In this document: piece after piece, positions 7,861-13,823 of the stretch
Numbering within the stretch: the stretch's first letter is position 1
How the letters are laid out: every line of letters begins with the position of its first letter
Origin: Syntrophaceae bacterium UBA6255
GTDB taxonomy: Bacteria > Desulfobacterota > Syntrophia > Syntrophales > Smithellaceae
Direction: 5' to 3'
NCBI GenBank assembly: GCA_002441205.1
Contig: DJVN01000269.1
Span: 1-14,055, forward strand
Length of the DNA stretch: 14,055 nucleotides
Made by a program: the position numbers and the translations under genes
Notes under the pieces: generated by a model
The model's input: the letters and a program-made list of their open reading frames with translations, nothing else
What the model was told of the DNA's origin: nothing
Databases searched by the model: none

Positions 7861-7874
7861 TTGATTTTTTAAAT
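7846..7874 (+). promoter_or_regulatory. Putative promoter of cmk
   Basis: TAGACA (7846-7851, 5 of 6) and TTAAAT (7869-7874, 4 of 6) with 17-bp spacing, 23 bp before the cmk ATG. It overlaps the first codons of the longest reading of the divergent protease gene, which favours the shorter protease start. Confidence 0.4.
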
Positions 7875-7897
7875 ATCAATTACGGGACGCAACTCAC

Positions 7898-8566
7898 ATG
7901 AAGAAAAAAGCAGTAATCACAATTGACGGACCGGCAGGCGCCGGTAAAAGCACCGTCAGCAAAATATTAGCAGAAAAATTCAACTATATTTATCTGGACA
8001 CGGGCGCTTTATACAGAGCGTTGGCCTACAAGGCCTTAAAGCTAAAAATGCAAGTCGATGATCCCGTTGCATTGGAAAAGTTATGTTCGAGCACAGAAGT
8101 CCTTTTGAAAAATATCAGCGGTCGAATAAAAGTTTATGTGGATGGTGAAGATATTGAAGAAAAAATTAGATCCGAAGAAGTAGGATTAGCCGCTTCTAGA
8201 ATATCGACGTTTGCTGTCGTGCGAAAAAAATTACTTGATTTGCAACGGGAAGCCGGCAGGCGGGGCGGTATCGTGGCAGAAGGACGCGATATGGGATCGG
8301 TGGTTTTTCCCGATGCCGATTGTAAATTTTATCTGGATGCCTCTTTGGAAGAGAGGACAAGAAGAAGACATGCCGAACTGATGAGCAAAGGGGTTTTAAC
8401 GGAATATAAATCAATTCAAAGAGATATGTCGAAAAGAGACGAACAGGATAAGCAGCGGGCCATAGCGCCTCTAAAAGCGCCTGAAGGGGCTACGGTAGTC
8501 GATTCGGATACTTTGACAATAGATGAAGTTGTGGAGAAGATTATTTCAAAAATATCGATAAAATAA
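7898..8566 (+). CDS. cmk: Cytidylate kinase
   Basis: Phosphorylates CMP and dCMP with ATP, feeding CTP and dCTP pools. At 222 residues it has the usual length of the bacterial single-domain enzyme. Seen: P-loop DGPAGAGKST (10-19), YLDTGALYRALAYKAL, characteristic of CMP kinases, and the EGRDMGSVVFPDA segment followed by a basic region with RTRRRHAEL. The ribosome site is poor (GGGA about 10 nt upstream). The gene heads the plus-strand block and is separated from rpsA by 110 AT-rich bases. cmk next to rpsA is a widely conserved arrangement, so the context fits. Confidence 0.96.
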   Translation: MKKKAVITIDGPAGAGKSTVSKILAEKFNYIYLDTGALYRALAYKALKLKMQVDDPVALEKLCSSTEVLLKNISGRIKVYVDGEDIEEKIRSEEVGLAASRISTFAVVRKKLLDLQREAGRRGGIVAEGRDMGSVVFPDADCKFYLDASLEERTRRRHAELMSKGVLTEYKSIQRDMSKRDEQDKQRAIAPLKAPEGATVVDSDTLTIDEVVEKIISKISIK

Positions 8567-8603
8567 CCATAAAAATAAACTTATAAAAAAGATTGATTTT
8601 ATA

Positions 8604-8630
8604 TTGAAAATTAATAATCAGTGTGATAAA
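8604..8630 (+). promoter_or_regulatory. Weak candidate promoter of rpsA
   Basis: TTGAAA (8604-8609) and GATAAA (8625-8630) with a short 15-bp spacer, in the AT-rich cmk-rpsA gap (8567-8676). The base composition makes chance matches likely. The gap shows no other gene. Confidence 0.25.
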
Positions 8631-8641
8631 CTTTAAAAATT

Positions 8642-8679
8642 GCTGGTTTTTATAAAAAACAGGGGGTAATGGTTTAATG
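8642..8679 (+). promoter_or_regulatory. rpsA translation initiation region: hairpin, strong SD, two-codon ORF overlapping the start
   Basis: A small hairpin pairs CTG/CAG (8643-8645 and 8660-8662) and TTTTT/AAAAA (8647-8651 and 8655-8659) around a bulged G. It ends at the edge of a GGGGG Shine-Dalgarno core (8662-8666). An ATG-GTT-TAA mini-frame (8669-8677) follows, and its stop overlaps the rpsA ATG (8677-8679) as TAATG. TAATGGTT is directly repeated. The spacing to the first ATG is only 2 nt but is 10 nt to the second, so 8677 is the better start. Confidence 0.4.
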
Positions 8680-10440
8680 GTTAACAATAACAACTCAAAC
8701 TTAATTAAAAAAAATGAAATTGATGAAAAATCTTCATCGAAGGCGCAATCCTGTCCGGCCAAAGAAGATGAAATGAATTTCAAAGAACTTTACGAACAGA
8801 GCCTTAATCAGTTCCAATATGGAGATATTGCTACCGGTAAGGTGGTGCAAATAAAAGAAGACAGGATCATGGTTGACGTGGGATGGAAAACAGAAGGGTT
8901 CATTCCTGTTGATGAGATTAAAGACGCCAACGGAAACATTAACATTGCCGTCGGCGATGAAATAGATGTTTTTATTGACCGTCGAGATTCAGAAGGCAAC
9001 CTTGTTTTATCAAAAGATAAAGCCTCCAAGGTCAAAATATGGGATGAAATCAAGAATGCCTGTGAAAATGACACCGTGGTTGAAGGGGTTGTTGTGGAAA
9101 AAGTCAAAGGAGGCCTTTCTGTTGATGTCGGCCTTATCGCTTTTCTTCCCGGATCTCAGGTTGATATCCGGCCGGTTAAAGACCTGGATAAATTTATCGG
9201 CCAGACCATGGATTTCAAGGTGCTGAAATACGATAGAAAGCGCAATAATGTTGTTTTATCACGCCGCTCAATTGTCGCTTCGGAACGGGAAGCAGAAAAG
9301 AAAGACATCCTGAAAAATATCCAGGAAGGTAACGTGGTTGAAGGTATTATTAAAAATATAACGGATTATGGCGTTTTTATCGATCTGGGAGGCATTGACG
9401 GCCTGCTGCATGTCACCGATATTTCCTGGGGACGAATTGTAAAGCCTTCAGAAATTTTTCAAAAGGGCGACAAGATCGTCACAAAAGTTCTTTCATTTGA
9501 TTCAGAAAAAGAAAGAGTATCACTCGGTCTTAAACAGTTAACTGAAAATCCATGGGAAAAAATTACAGAGAAGTATCCCCTTGGCGCCGTGGTAGAGGGC
9601 AAGGTTGTTAACTTAACGGATTACGGTGTTTTCGTGGAATTGGAATCGGGTGTTGAAGGGTTGGTCCATATATCGGAAATGTACTGGACAAGAGAAATCA
9701 AACACCCGTCCAAGGTATTGAGTGTGGGTGAGGTCATCGGGGTTTTAATTTTGGAAGTCAATCCTCAAAATAAGCGCATTTCTTTAAGCATGAAGCAAAC
9801 GACTCCCAATCCGTGGGAAAAGCTCAAGGAAAAATATCCGCCGGGAACCCTCGTGAAGGGGACGGTCAGAAATGTCACGAATTTCGGCGTATTCGTTGGC
9901 ATTGAAGAAAAAATTGATGGCTTAATTCACGTATCCGACATTTCATGGAAGCACAGAGTCAATCATCCTTCGGAATATTTTAAAAAAGGGCAGGAAGTCG
10001 AAGCGGTTGTGTTAAATATTGATGTGCAAAACGAAAAATTTTCTCTGGGCATCAAGCAGATTGAAAAAAATCCCTGGGATGAATTATCCCAAAAATATAC
10101 GCCCGGCAGCGTTGTCACCGGCAAAATAACCAACTTTACGGATTTTGGCATTTTCATGGAGATTGAAGCAGGCATTGAAGGATTGGTGCATATTTCTGAA
10201 ATCAGTCAGAAGCGGGTCAAAACGTCTTCAGAACTTTATTCGGTGGGCGATACAGTGTCAGCCGTCGTTAAGAGTATTGATCCGAAATCAAAAAAAATCA
10301 GATTGAGCATCAAGGAAATGGAAGCGCCCGCTCCGGTTCCCGCATCGAATCAGTATATTAATAACGCAGAAAATGTAGGTTCAAATTTAAGTCAGGCCTT
10401 GGCTGACGTGAAAATTAATAATCAACAAAAGATTGAGTAA
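8677..10440 (+). CDS. rpsA: 30S ribosomal protein S1
   Basis: Ribosome-bound RNA-binding protein that recruits and unfolds mRNA at initiation. The 587 residues hold six S1 (OB-fold) domains, starting at about residues 49 (GDIATGKVV), 133 (TVVEGVVVE), 218, 305, 392 and 479. Domains 3-6 show the typical VxGxVxNxTDYGVFV...GLVHISE pattern. The N-terminus has an extra polar stretch of about 32 residues before MNFKELYEQSL. An internal ATG at 8773 would remove it, but the ribosome site at 8662-8666 is much stronger. The C-terminal tail (about 550-587) is unstructured. It lies upstream of sppA, ihfB and a crotonase gene with very short gaps, suggesting one operon. Confidence 0.97.
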   Translation: MVNNNNSNLIKKNEIDEKSSSKAQSCPAKEDEMNFKELYEQSLNQFQYGDIATGKVVQIKEDRIMVDVGWKTEGFIPVDEIKDANGNINIAVGDEIDVFIDRRDSEGNLVLSKDKASKVKIWDEIKNACENDTVVEGVVVEKVKGGLSVDVGLIAFLPGSQVDIRPVKDLDKFIGQTMDFKVLKYDRKRNNVVLSRRSIVASEREAEKKDILKNIQEGNVVEGIIKNITDYGVFIDLGGIDGLLHVTDISWGRIVKPSEIFQKGDKIVTKVLSFDSEKERVSLGLKQLTENPWEKITEKYPLGAVVEGKVVNLTDYGVFVELESGVEGLVHISEMYWTREIKHPSKVLSVGEVIGVLILEVNPQNKRISLSMKQTTPNPWEKLKEKYPPGTLVKGTVRNVTNFGVFVGIEEKIDGLIHVSDISWKHRVNHPSEYFKKGQEVEAVVLNIDVQNEKFSLGIKQIEKNPWDELSQKYTPGSVVTGKITNFTDFGIFMEIEAGIEGLVHISEISQKRVKTSSELYSVGDTVSAVVKSIDPKSKKIRLSIKEMEAPAPVPASNQYINNAENVGSNLSQALADVKINNQQKIE

Positions 10441-10444
10441 AATA

Positions 10445-11341
10445 ATGAGAAAACATCCCGTTATTGTTGGCGTGTTAATTCTTCTGGTTTTAAGCGCTTT
10501 TTTATATGTTTTTTTTTACAGGGCTGGTTTGAATTCAGGAAAGAGCACCCGTTTTTATTCAAGAGATAAAATCGGCGTTGTGACCGTCGAAGGCGTCATT
10601 GCCGACTCAATAAAAATTACCGAACAGCTTGATGAATTTGGAAAAGATAATTCAATCGTCGCCGTTGTATTGCGTGTTGATTCTCCCGGCGGAGGAGTTG
10701 CCGCTTCGCAGGAAATTCACGATGCCGTGATTGAATTGAAAAAAACGAAAAAAGTTGTCGTATCCATGGGCTCCATCGCCGCTTCCGGAGGGCTGCTGAT
10801 CGCTTGTGCAGCGGATAAAATTGTCGCAAATCCGGGTACGATAACGGGCAGCATTTCGGCCATTATGCATTTTGCCAATTTAGAAGAACTTTTCAAAAAA
10901 GTCGGCGTGAAATCCGCAGTGGTTAAAAGCGGAAAATATAAGGATATCGGTTCGCCCTTCCGGGACATGACCCCCGAAGAGAAAGTCATCGTTCAGGACC
11001 TGGTGGATGATATTTACAATCAGTTTGTTGACGTGATTGTGAAAGAACGCAATCTGTCCAGAGAAAAAGTTATAGAAATCGCGGACGGTCGCGTTTTTTC
11101 CGGTCGAAGAGCGAAGGAACTTGGACTGGTTGATGATCTGGGCGATATGGCTTCAGCGGCGAGGCTCGCGAGTAAACTTTCGGGAAATGAAGGAAAATAT
11201 GATTTGGTCTATCCTTCAAAAAAACGAATTTCTGTTTTTGATTTTATTGTGGATGAAGCGTCAAGTAAAATTAGCAGCTCTTTGAGGGAAAAATTGGAAA
11301 GCGGCAGTGGCTTAAGTTATTTATATTACCCTGGAAGATAA
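10445..11341 (+). CDS. sppA: Signal peptide peptidase SppA, short (36K) type
   Basis: Membrane-anchored serine protease that digests released signal peptides. The preferred start is ATG at 10445 (298 residues). A TTG at 10433 overlaps the rpsA stop and adds only four residues (MSKI). An N-terminal membrane anchor spans about residues 5-25 (PVIVGVLILLVLSAFLYVFF), followed by one SppA domain. The catalytic serine is S114 in GSIAASGG and the general-base lysine is K166 in SGKYKDIGSP. The 52-residue spacing equals that of the Ser147/Lys199 dyad of Bacillus subtilis SppA. DSPGG at about 78 is also conserved. It follows rpsA after 4 nt and precedes ihfB by 13 nt, so it is very probably cotranscribed and may be translationally coupled. 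Confidence 0.95.
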   Translation: MRKHPVIVGVLILLVLSAFLYVFFYRAGLNSGKSTRFYSRDKIGVVTVEGVIADSIKITEQLDEFGKDNSIVAVVLRVDSPGGGVAASQEIHDAVIELKKTKKVVVSMGSIAASGGLLIACAADKIVANPGTITGSISAIMHFANLEELFKKVGVKSAVVKSGKYKDIGSPFRDMTPEEKVIVQDLVDDIYNQFVDVIVKERNLSREKVIEIADGRVFSGRRAKELGLVDDLGDMASAARLASKLSGNEGKYDLVYPSKKRISVFDFIVDEASSKISSSLREKLESGSGLSYLYYPGR

Positions 11342-11354
11342 AGGAATTTTTATT

Positions 11355-11639
11355 ATGACAAAAAACGATTTAATAAAAAAATTGCAGGAAGAATTGAAAA
11401 CGTATTCTTTTAAAGATGTAACCTACGTTGTCAACATCATATTTGATTCGATGATTGATGCGATAAAACGCGGAGAGCGCATTGAATTAAGAGGATTTGG
11501 CAGTTTTGAAGTCAGAGAAAGAAAGCCGCGTATGGGCCGCAATCCGAAATCCGGAGCCCAGGTACAACTGAACGAAAGAAAAGTGCCTTTTTTCAAAACA
11601 GGCAAAGAACTGCGTCTCATGGTGAACAATAAAAAATGA
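11355..11639 (+). CDS. ihfB: Integration host factor subunit beta
   Basis: Nucleoid-associated DNA-bending protein of the HU/IHF family. The 94 residues begin MTKNDLI and contain GERIELRGFGSFEVR (40-54), the beta-arm GRNPKSG (61-67) with the intercalating proline at 64 as in E. coli IHF-beta, and VPFFKTGKELR. These residues and the position after rpsA favour IhfB over HU. AAGGAA precedes the ATG by about 8 nt. Its stop overlaps the next start as ATGA (11636-11639), which implies translational coupling to the crotonase gene. A partner IHF-alpha gene is not in the window. Confidence 0.93.
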   Translation: MTKNDLIKKLQEELKTYSFKDVTYVVNIIFDSMIDAIKRGERIELRGFGSFEVRERKPRMGRNPKSGAQVQLNERKVPFFKTGKELRLMVNNKK

Positions 11640-12400
11640 GCTATCAGACACTGATTGTCGAAAAGAAAAACGGGTACGTCATTGTTAAACTGAATCGTCC
11701 ACATGAAATGAACGCGATTTCCAAGGAGATGCGCAAAGAGTTATACGACGTTTTTGCCGAACTGGAAACCGACGCGGAAGCCAGGGCGATAATTCTTACC
11801 GGCGGAGAATATGTTTTTTCAGCCGGCATGGATATCAAAGAAATGAACAGCATGCCAGACGCAGAAGGCGATGAATTTCTTAAGTCCATGATGAAATATT
11901 TAAAAAAGATTTATTCCCTTAAAAAACCGGTTATTGCCGCCGTAGGGGGCATTGCTTTGGGAGGGGGGTTCAACCTGGTAACAATTTGTGATTTGGTTAT
12001 TGCCTCCGAGACAGCCATCTTCTGTCACCCTGAATTAAAATTTGGATTCAATCCTTTCTTTTATCCGTTAAGTCAGATTGTCGGCATAACTAAAGCCAAA
12101 GAGATCGTCATGCTGGGCGAACCGATTGGCGCGAATGAAGCGTTAAAAATTGGATTGGCGAATAAAGTTGCGCCTCCGGAAAAATTCATGGAAGTGGCGG
12201 AGAAAATGGCTCAAACGCTGGCAAAACGTTCTCCAAGAGCCTTTGAAGAATTGAAAAATCTCTGTTCGATCGTTCCCCGTATGGATAAAATGGCCGCGAT
12301 GGATATTGAATCGTCCATCTGCGCTTTGCTTTTTGCCAGAGACGAACGCAAAGAGCAAATGAAAGAAGTGCTGTCTAAAGATAAATCAAAGCAAAAATAG
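11636..12400 (+). CDS. Enoyl-CoA hydratase/isomerase (crotonase) family protein
   Basis: Crotonase-fold enzyme acting on acyl-CoA thioesters. The 254 residues match the family length. The oxyanion-hole segments are FSAGMDIKEM (61-70) and GGIALGGGFNLVTICD (104-119). Aligned with rat mitochondrial crotonase, Glu144 is replaced by N113, while Glu164 is kept as E133 in HPELKFG, with identical 20-residue spacing. The usual GTIPGAGG loop reads GFNPFFYP. A classical two-glutamate hydratase is therefore unlikely; an isomerase, dienoyl-CoA or other crotonase activity is more plausible. The start overlaps ihfB by 4 nt, and no strong ribosome site is seen besides the coupling. No other fatty-acid or aromatic degradation gene is in the window, so the substrate cannot be inferred. 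Confidence 0.85.
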   Translation: MSYQTLIVEKKNGYVIVKLNRPHEMNAISKEMRKELYDVFAELETDAEARAIILTGGEYVFSAGMDIKEMNSMPDAEGDEFLKSMMKYLKKIYSLKKPVIAAVGGIALGGGFNLVTICDLVIASETAIFCHPELKFGFNPFFYPLSQIVGITKAKEIVMLGEPIGANEALKIGLANKVAPPEKFMEVAEKMAQTLAKRSPRAFEELKNLCSIVPRMDKMAAMDIESSICALLFARDERKEQMKEVLSKDKSKQK

Positions 12401-12402
12401 TG

Positions 12403-12496
12403 ATACTCGCTGAAAACGAGTGCAACGAAGTTTATCCCTTCCACCTGAAGGTGGCAGGGATAATTCGCTCTAAGATTTTCCGTGCACTACGTTTCG
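12403..12496. other. Structured intergenic element with nested and alternative hairpins
   Basis: The core hairpin at 12426-12467 pairs CGAA/TTCG, TTATCCC/GGGATAA and CCACC/GGTGG, capped by a TGAA loop, with short internal bulges. An outer stem pairs AAACGAGTGCA (12414-12424) with TGCACT-A-CGTTT (12483-12494, one bulge). A third hairpin, ACTCG/CGAGT (12405-12409 and 12417-12421), shares bases with the outer stem, so the two are mutually exclusive. It lies between the stops of the convergent crotonase and sigma4-like genes (111-bp gap). No T-run directly follows the stems, so it is not a standard intrinsic terminator. It may be a dispersed palindromic repeat or an RNA 3'-end structure. Confidence 0.6.
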
Positions 12497-12511
12497 AAAA
12501 ATCAAGGCTCA

Positions 12512-12796
12512 TTACAGACTATCCCAGTCATTGCCCGGCGCGGCAAAATCCTTGAGCTGATCCCGTCTCTTTTTATGCTGGAGTTTCTTCAGAGCTTTGG
12601 CTTCAATCTGACGAATACGTTCTCGCGTAACGCCCATCATGTCGCCGACTTCTTCCAGCGTAAACGGGCCGTAGTTGCAGGCGACCCAAGTGCAGTTCAG
12701 AAAGGATTCGTTTTTCAAACGCCATTCGCAGGTTGTATCGGTACAGACTTCGCTGATGAGAATATTCTTTTTCTTGCATTTATACATATTTATCAT
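12512..12796 (-). CDS. Small cysteine-rich protein with a stand-alone sigma-70 region 4 helix-turn-helix
   Basis: A 94-residue protein. Residues 46-74 (TLEEVGDMMGVTRERIRQIE...) are nearly the region 4.2 of RpoD, the domain that reads the -35 element and contacts the beta flap. Regions 1-3 of a sigma factor are absent. The N-terminal half holds five cysteines, C7, C18, C23, C35 and C40, in an arrangement that could bind a metal or an Fe-S cluster or form disulfides. The C-terminus is a short polar tail. The ATG at 12794-12796 has AAGGGG upstream; a second in-frame ATG lies at 12787. A promoter candidate is at 12830-12857. The gene lies downstream of the glutaredoxin and FTR genes on the same strand. 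It is probably a DNA-binding regulator; its targets and mode of action are unknown. Confidence 0.82.
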   Translation of the reverse strand: MINMYKCKKKNILISEVCTDTTCEWRLKNESFLNCTWVACNYGPFTLEEVGDMMGVTRERIRQIEAKALKKLQHKKRRDQLKDFAAPGNDWDSL

Positions 12797-12829
12797 GAAG
12801 AAAACCCCTTAATTTTGAAGTTTTGCTTG

Positions 12830-12857
12830 AATATAATGATTTATTTAAGGAAATCAA
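12830..12857 (-). promoter_or_regulatory. Putative promoter of the sigma4-like gene
   Basis: Minus strand: TTGATT (12852-12857, 4 of 6) and TATATT (12830-12835, 5 of 6) with 16-bp spacing, predicting a leader of about 25-30 nt that includes the AAGGGG ribosome site. It lies in the 129-bp AT-rich gap after the FTR gene. That gap also holds a small TGCC/GGCA hairpin (12884-12895) and no other gene. Confidence 0.45.
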
Positions 12858-12925
12858 GTGAAAAGATAAAAATATTCTTGTCATGCCTTACGGCAAAAAA
12901 TCAAAAAGCGAAAAAAAATAGCATC

Positions 12926-13258
12926 TTAGAAGCCGATTTTTTCCCGGGGCCTTCTTTCCGGAACGTACTGATGTTGAATTTTTCCCTCGTTCCATTCGGC
13001 GGAAACATATAAATTGCAGAAACAACTGCCGTATTCCTTCACATCTTCCGGCCTGTACTGGCAGGGGCAGATAATATCCGCGTCTTTTTCACGGCTGCCT
13101 GCGGCCAGGCGGCAGGGGCAGCACATATAGCCATAACGTTCCTTGTTGACCAGAAGATCGGCCAGAATGCTCAGAACCCAGTCCTTGTCTTTATTGAAAA
13201 AAAATCCCTTCGGTTCCTGAACCTTCTTCATCATCTCGTAGAGTTCGGCGGGAGTCAT
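12926..13258 (-). CDS. Ferredoxin:thioredoxin reductase catalytic subunit (FTR-beta)
   Basis: Iron-sulfur enzyme that passes electrons from ferredoxin to a disulfide of thioredoxin or a similar protein through a [4Fe-4S] cluster next to a redox-active disulfide. The 110 residues contain the three CxC pairs of the family: C47-P-C49, C64-P-C66 and C79-F-C81, with CPCR and YGSCFCNL in typical context, plus an extra C46. The spacers between pairs are 14 and 12 residues, against 16 and 8 in the cyanobacterial/plant enzyme, as expected for an anaerobe-type variant. The variable (alpha) subunit is not in the window. The ATG overlaps the glutaredoxin stop by one base (TAATG), and AAGGAGGT lies about 12 nt upstream, so the two genes are translationally linked. 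Confidence 0.9.
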   Translation of the reverse strand: MTPAELYEMMKKVQEPKGFFFNKDKDWVLSILADLLVNKERYGYMCCPCRLAAGSREKDADIICPCQYRPEDVKEYGSCFCNLYVSAEWNEGKIQHQYVPERRPREKIGF

Positions 13259-13509
13259 TAGATGCCCAAAACCTCCTTGATAGCATTTTCCTTAAAACCG
13301 ATGATTACCTTGTCACCGATGATAATAGTCGGAAAAGAACGGTCGGGATTGAACTGCATCACTTCTTCCAGCATTTTCTGCCTTTCTTCTCCCTGCAGCA
13401 GATCAACGTCAACAGATTCAAAAGTAATACTGTTGTCATTTAAAAATTTCTTCGTCGCCTTGCAGTGACTGCACGTACTCAACGTGTAAATTTTAATTTT
13501 AGCGGCCAT
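13258..13509 (-). CDS. Glutaredoxin-family thiol oxidoreductase (CSHC active site)
   Basis: A small thioredoxin-fold protein of 83 residues, the normal length of a monodomain glutaredoxin. The N-terminal beta strand KIKIYTLST leads into the active site C13-S-H-C16. The cis-proline segment RSFPTIII has P60, and GFKENAIKEVLG near the end resembles the usual glutathione/GF motif. A strong AAGGAG lies about 7 nt before the ATG. Coupling to the FTR catalytic subunit suggests that it is reduced by that enzyme from ferredoxin rather than by glutathione; this is inference. It might serve thiol proteins such as ribonucleotide reductase, but there is no direct evidence in this window. Confidence 0.92.
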   Translation of the reverse strand: MAAKIKIYTLSTCSHCKATKKFLNDNSITFESVDVDLLQGEERQKMLEEVMQFNPDRSFPTIIIGDKVIIGFKENAIKEVLGI

Positions 13510-13536
13510 GTTTTGCTCCTTGAATATTAATGGCTT

Positions 13537-13565
13537 TATTTAACCGGATTTTGGAAAAATGGCAA
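13537..13565 (-). promoter_or_regulatory. Putative promoter of the glutaredoxin-FTR operon
   Basis: Minus strand: TTGCCA (13560-13565, 5 of 6) and TAAATA (13537-13542, 3 of 6) with 17-bp spacing, 27 bp before the glutaredoxin ATG. It lies in the 72-bp gap after the small hydrophobic ORF. Confidence 0.4.
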
Positions 13566-13581
13566 TTGATTATTTTGATTT

Positions 13582-13773
13582 CTAAGTAATACCCTGTCCA
13601 TGCTTTATCCAAAAATCAATGACTTTTCTATACTTGATATTGAGATTCTGAAGGTAGGAATTTTCACCAATGAATGACGATATAAGAATGTATGGTGTCG
13701 CAATAATTAAAACAACAGGCAGAAAAATTGCCCATGTCAGGATATTTAATATAAGCTCAAAAATTATCTGCAT
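13582..13773 (-). CDS. Small hydrophobic protein, unrecognised
   Basis: A 63-residue ORF not assigned to a family. Residues 1-35 are strongly hydrophobic (IIFELILNILTWAIFLPVVL and on to about 35), enough for one long or two short membrane helices. The C-terminal part, from about 36, is polar and basic (NIKYRKVIDFWIKHGQ) and would lie in the cytoplasm by the positive-inside rule. The start ATG at 13771-13773 has no clear Shine-Dalgarno. A consensus TATAAT lies about 20 bp upstream, which gives some support for expression. It lies alone between the nitroreductase and glutaredoxin genes on the same strand. It may be a real small membrane protein or a chance ORF in AT-rich DNA. Confidence 0.45.
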   Translation of the reverse strand: MQIIFELILNILTWAIFLPVVLIIATPYILISSFIGENSYLQNLNIKYRKVIDFWIKHGQGIT

Positions 13774-13793
13774 ACATTCAGAAACTGCACTTT

Positions 13794-13823
13794 ATTATAG
13801 TAATAGCATTAAAAATTTATCAC
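13794..13823 (-). promoter_or_regulatory. Putative promoter of the small hydrophobic ORF
   Basis: Minus strand: a perfect TATAAT (13794-13799) with GTGATA (13818-13823, 4 of 6) 18 bp upstream. It overlaps the last codons of the nitroreductase gene. The predicted leader is only about 14 nt and lacks a Shine-Dalgarno. Confidence 0.35.

Noticed and set aside
8773..8775. Internal ATG as the rpsA start (MNFKELYEQ)
   Set aside because: It would give a length closer to E. coli S1, but the GGGGG ribosome site clearly serves 8677 and the frame is open between them.
10433..10444. TTG start for sppA inside the rpsA stop
   Set aside because: It adds only MSKI before an ATG that directly precedes the membrane anchor and has a GAG ribosome site at fair spacing.
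12884..12895. TGCC/GGCA hairpin after the FTR gene as a terminator
   Set aside because: A 4-bp stem only; on the FTR strand the T-runs lie before the hairpin rather than after it.
12482..13012. Open frame of 176 codons on the plus strand
   Set aside because: It runs antisense to the sigma4-like and FTR genes, both of which have clear family motifs; its own protein has no recognisable domain and no ribosome site was seen.
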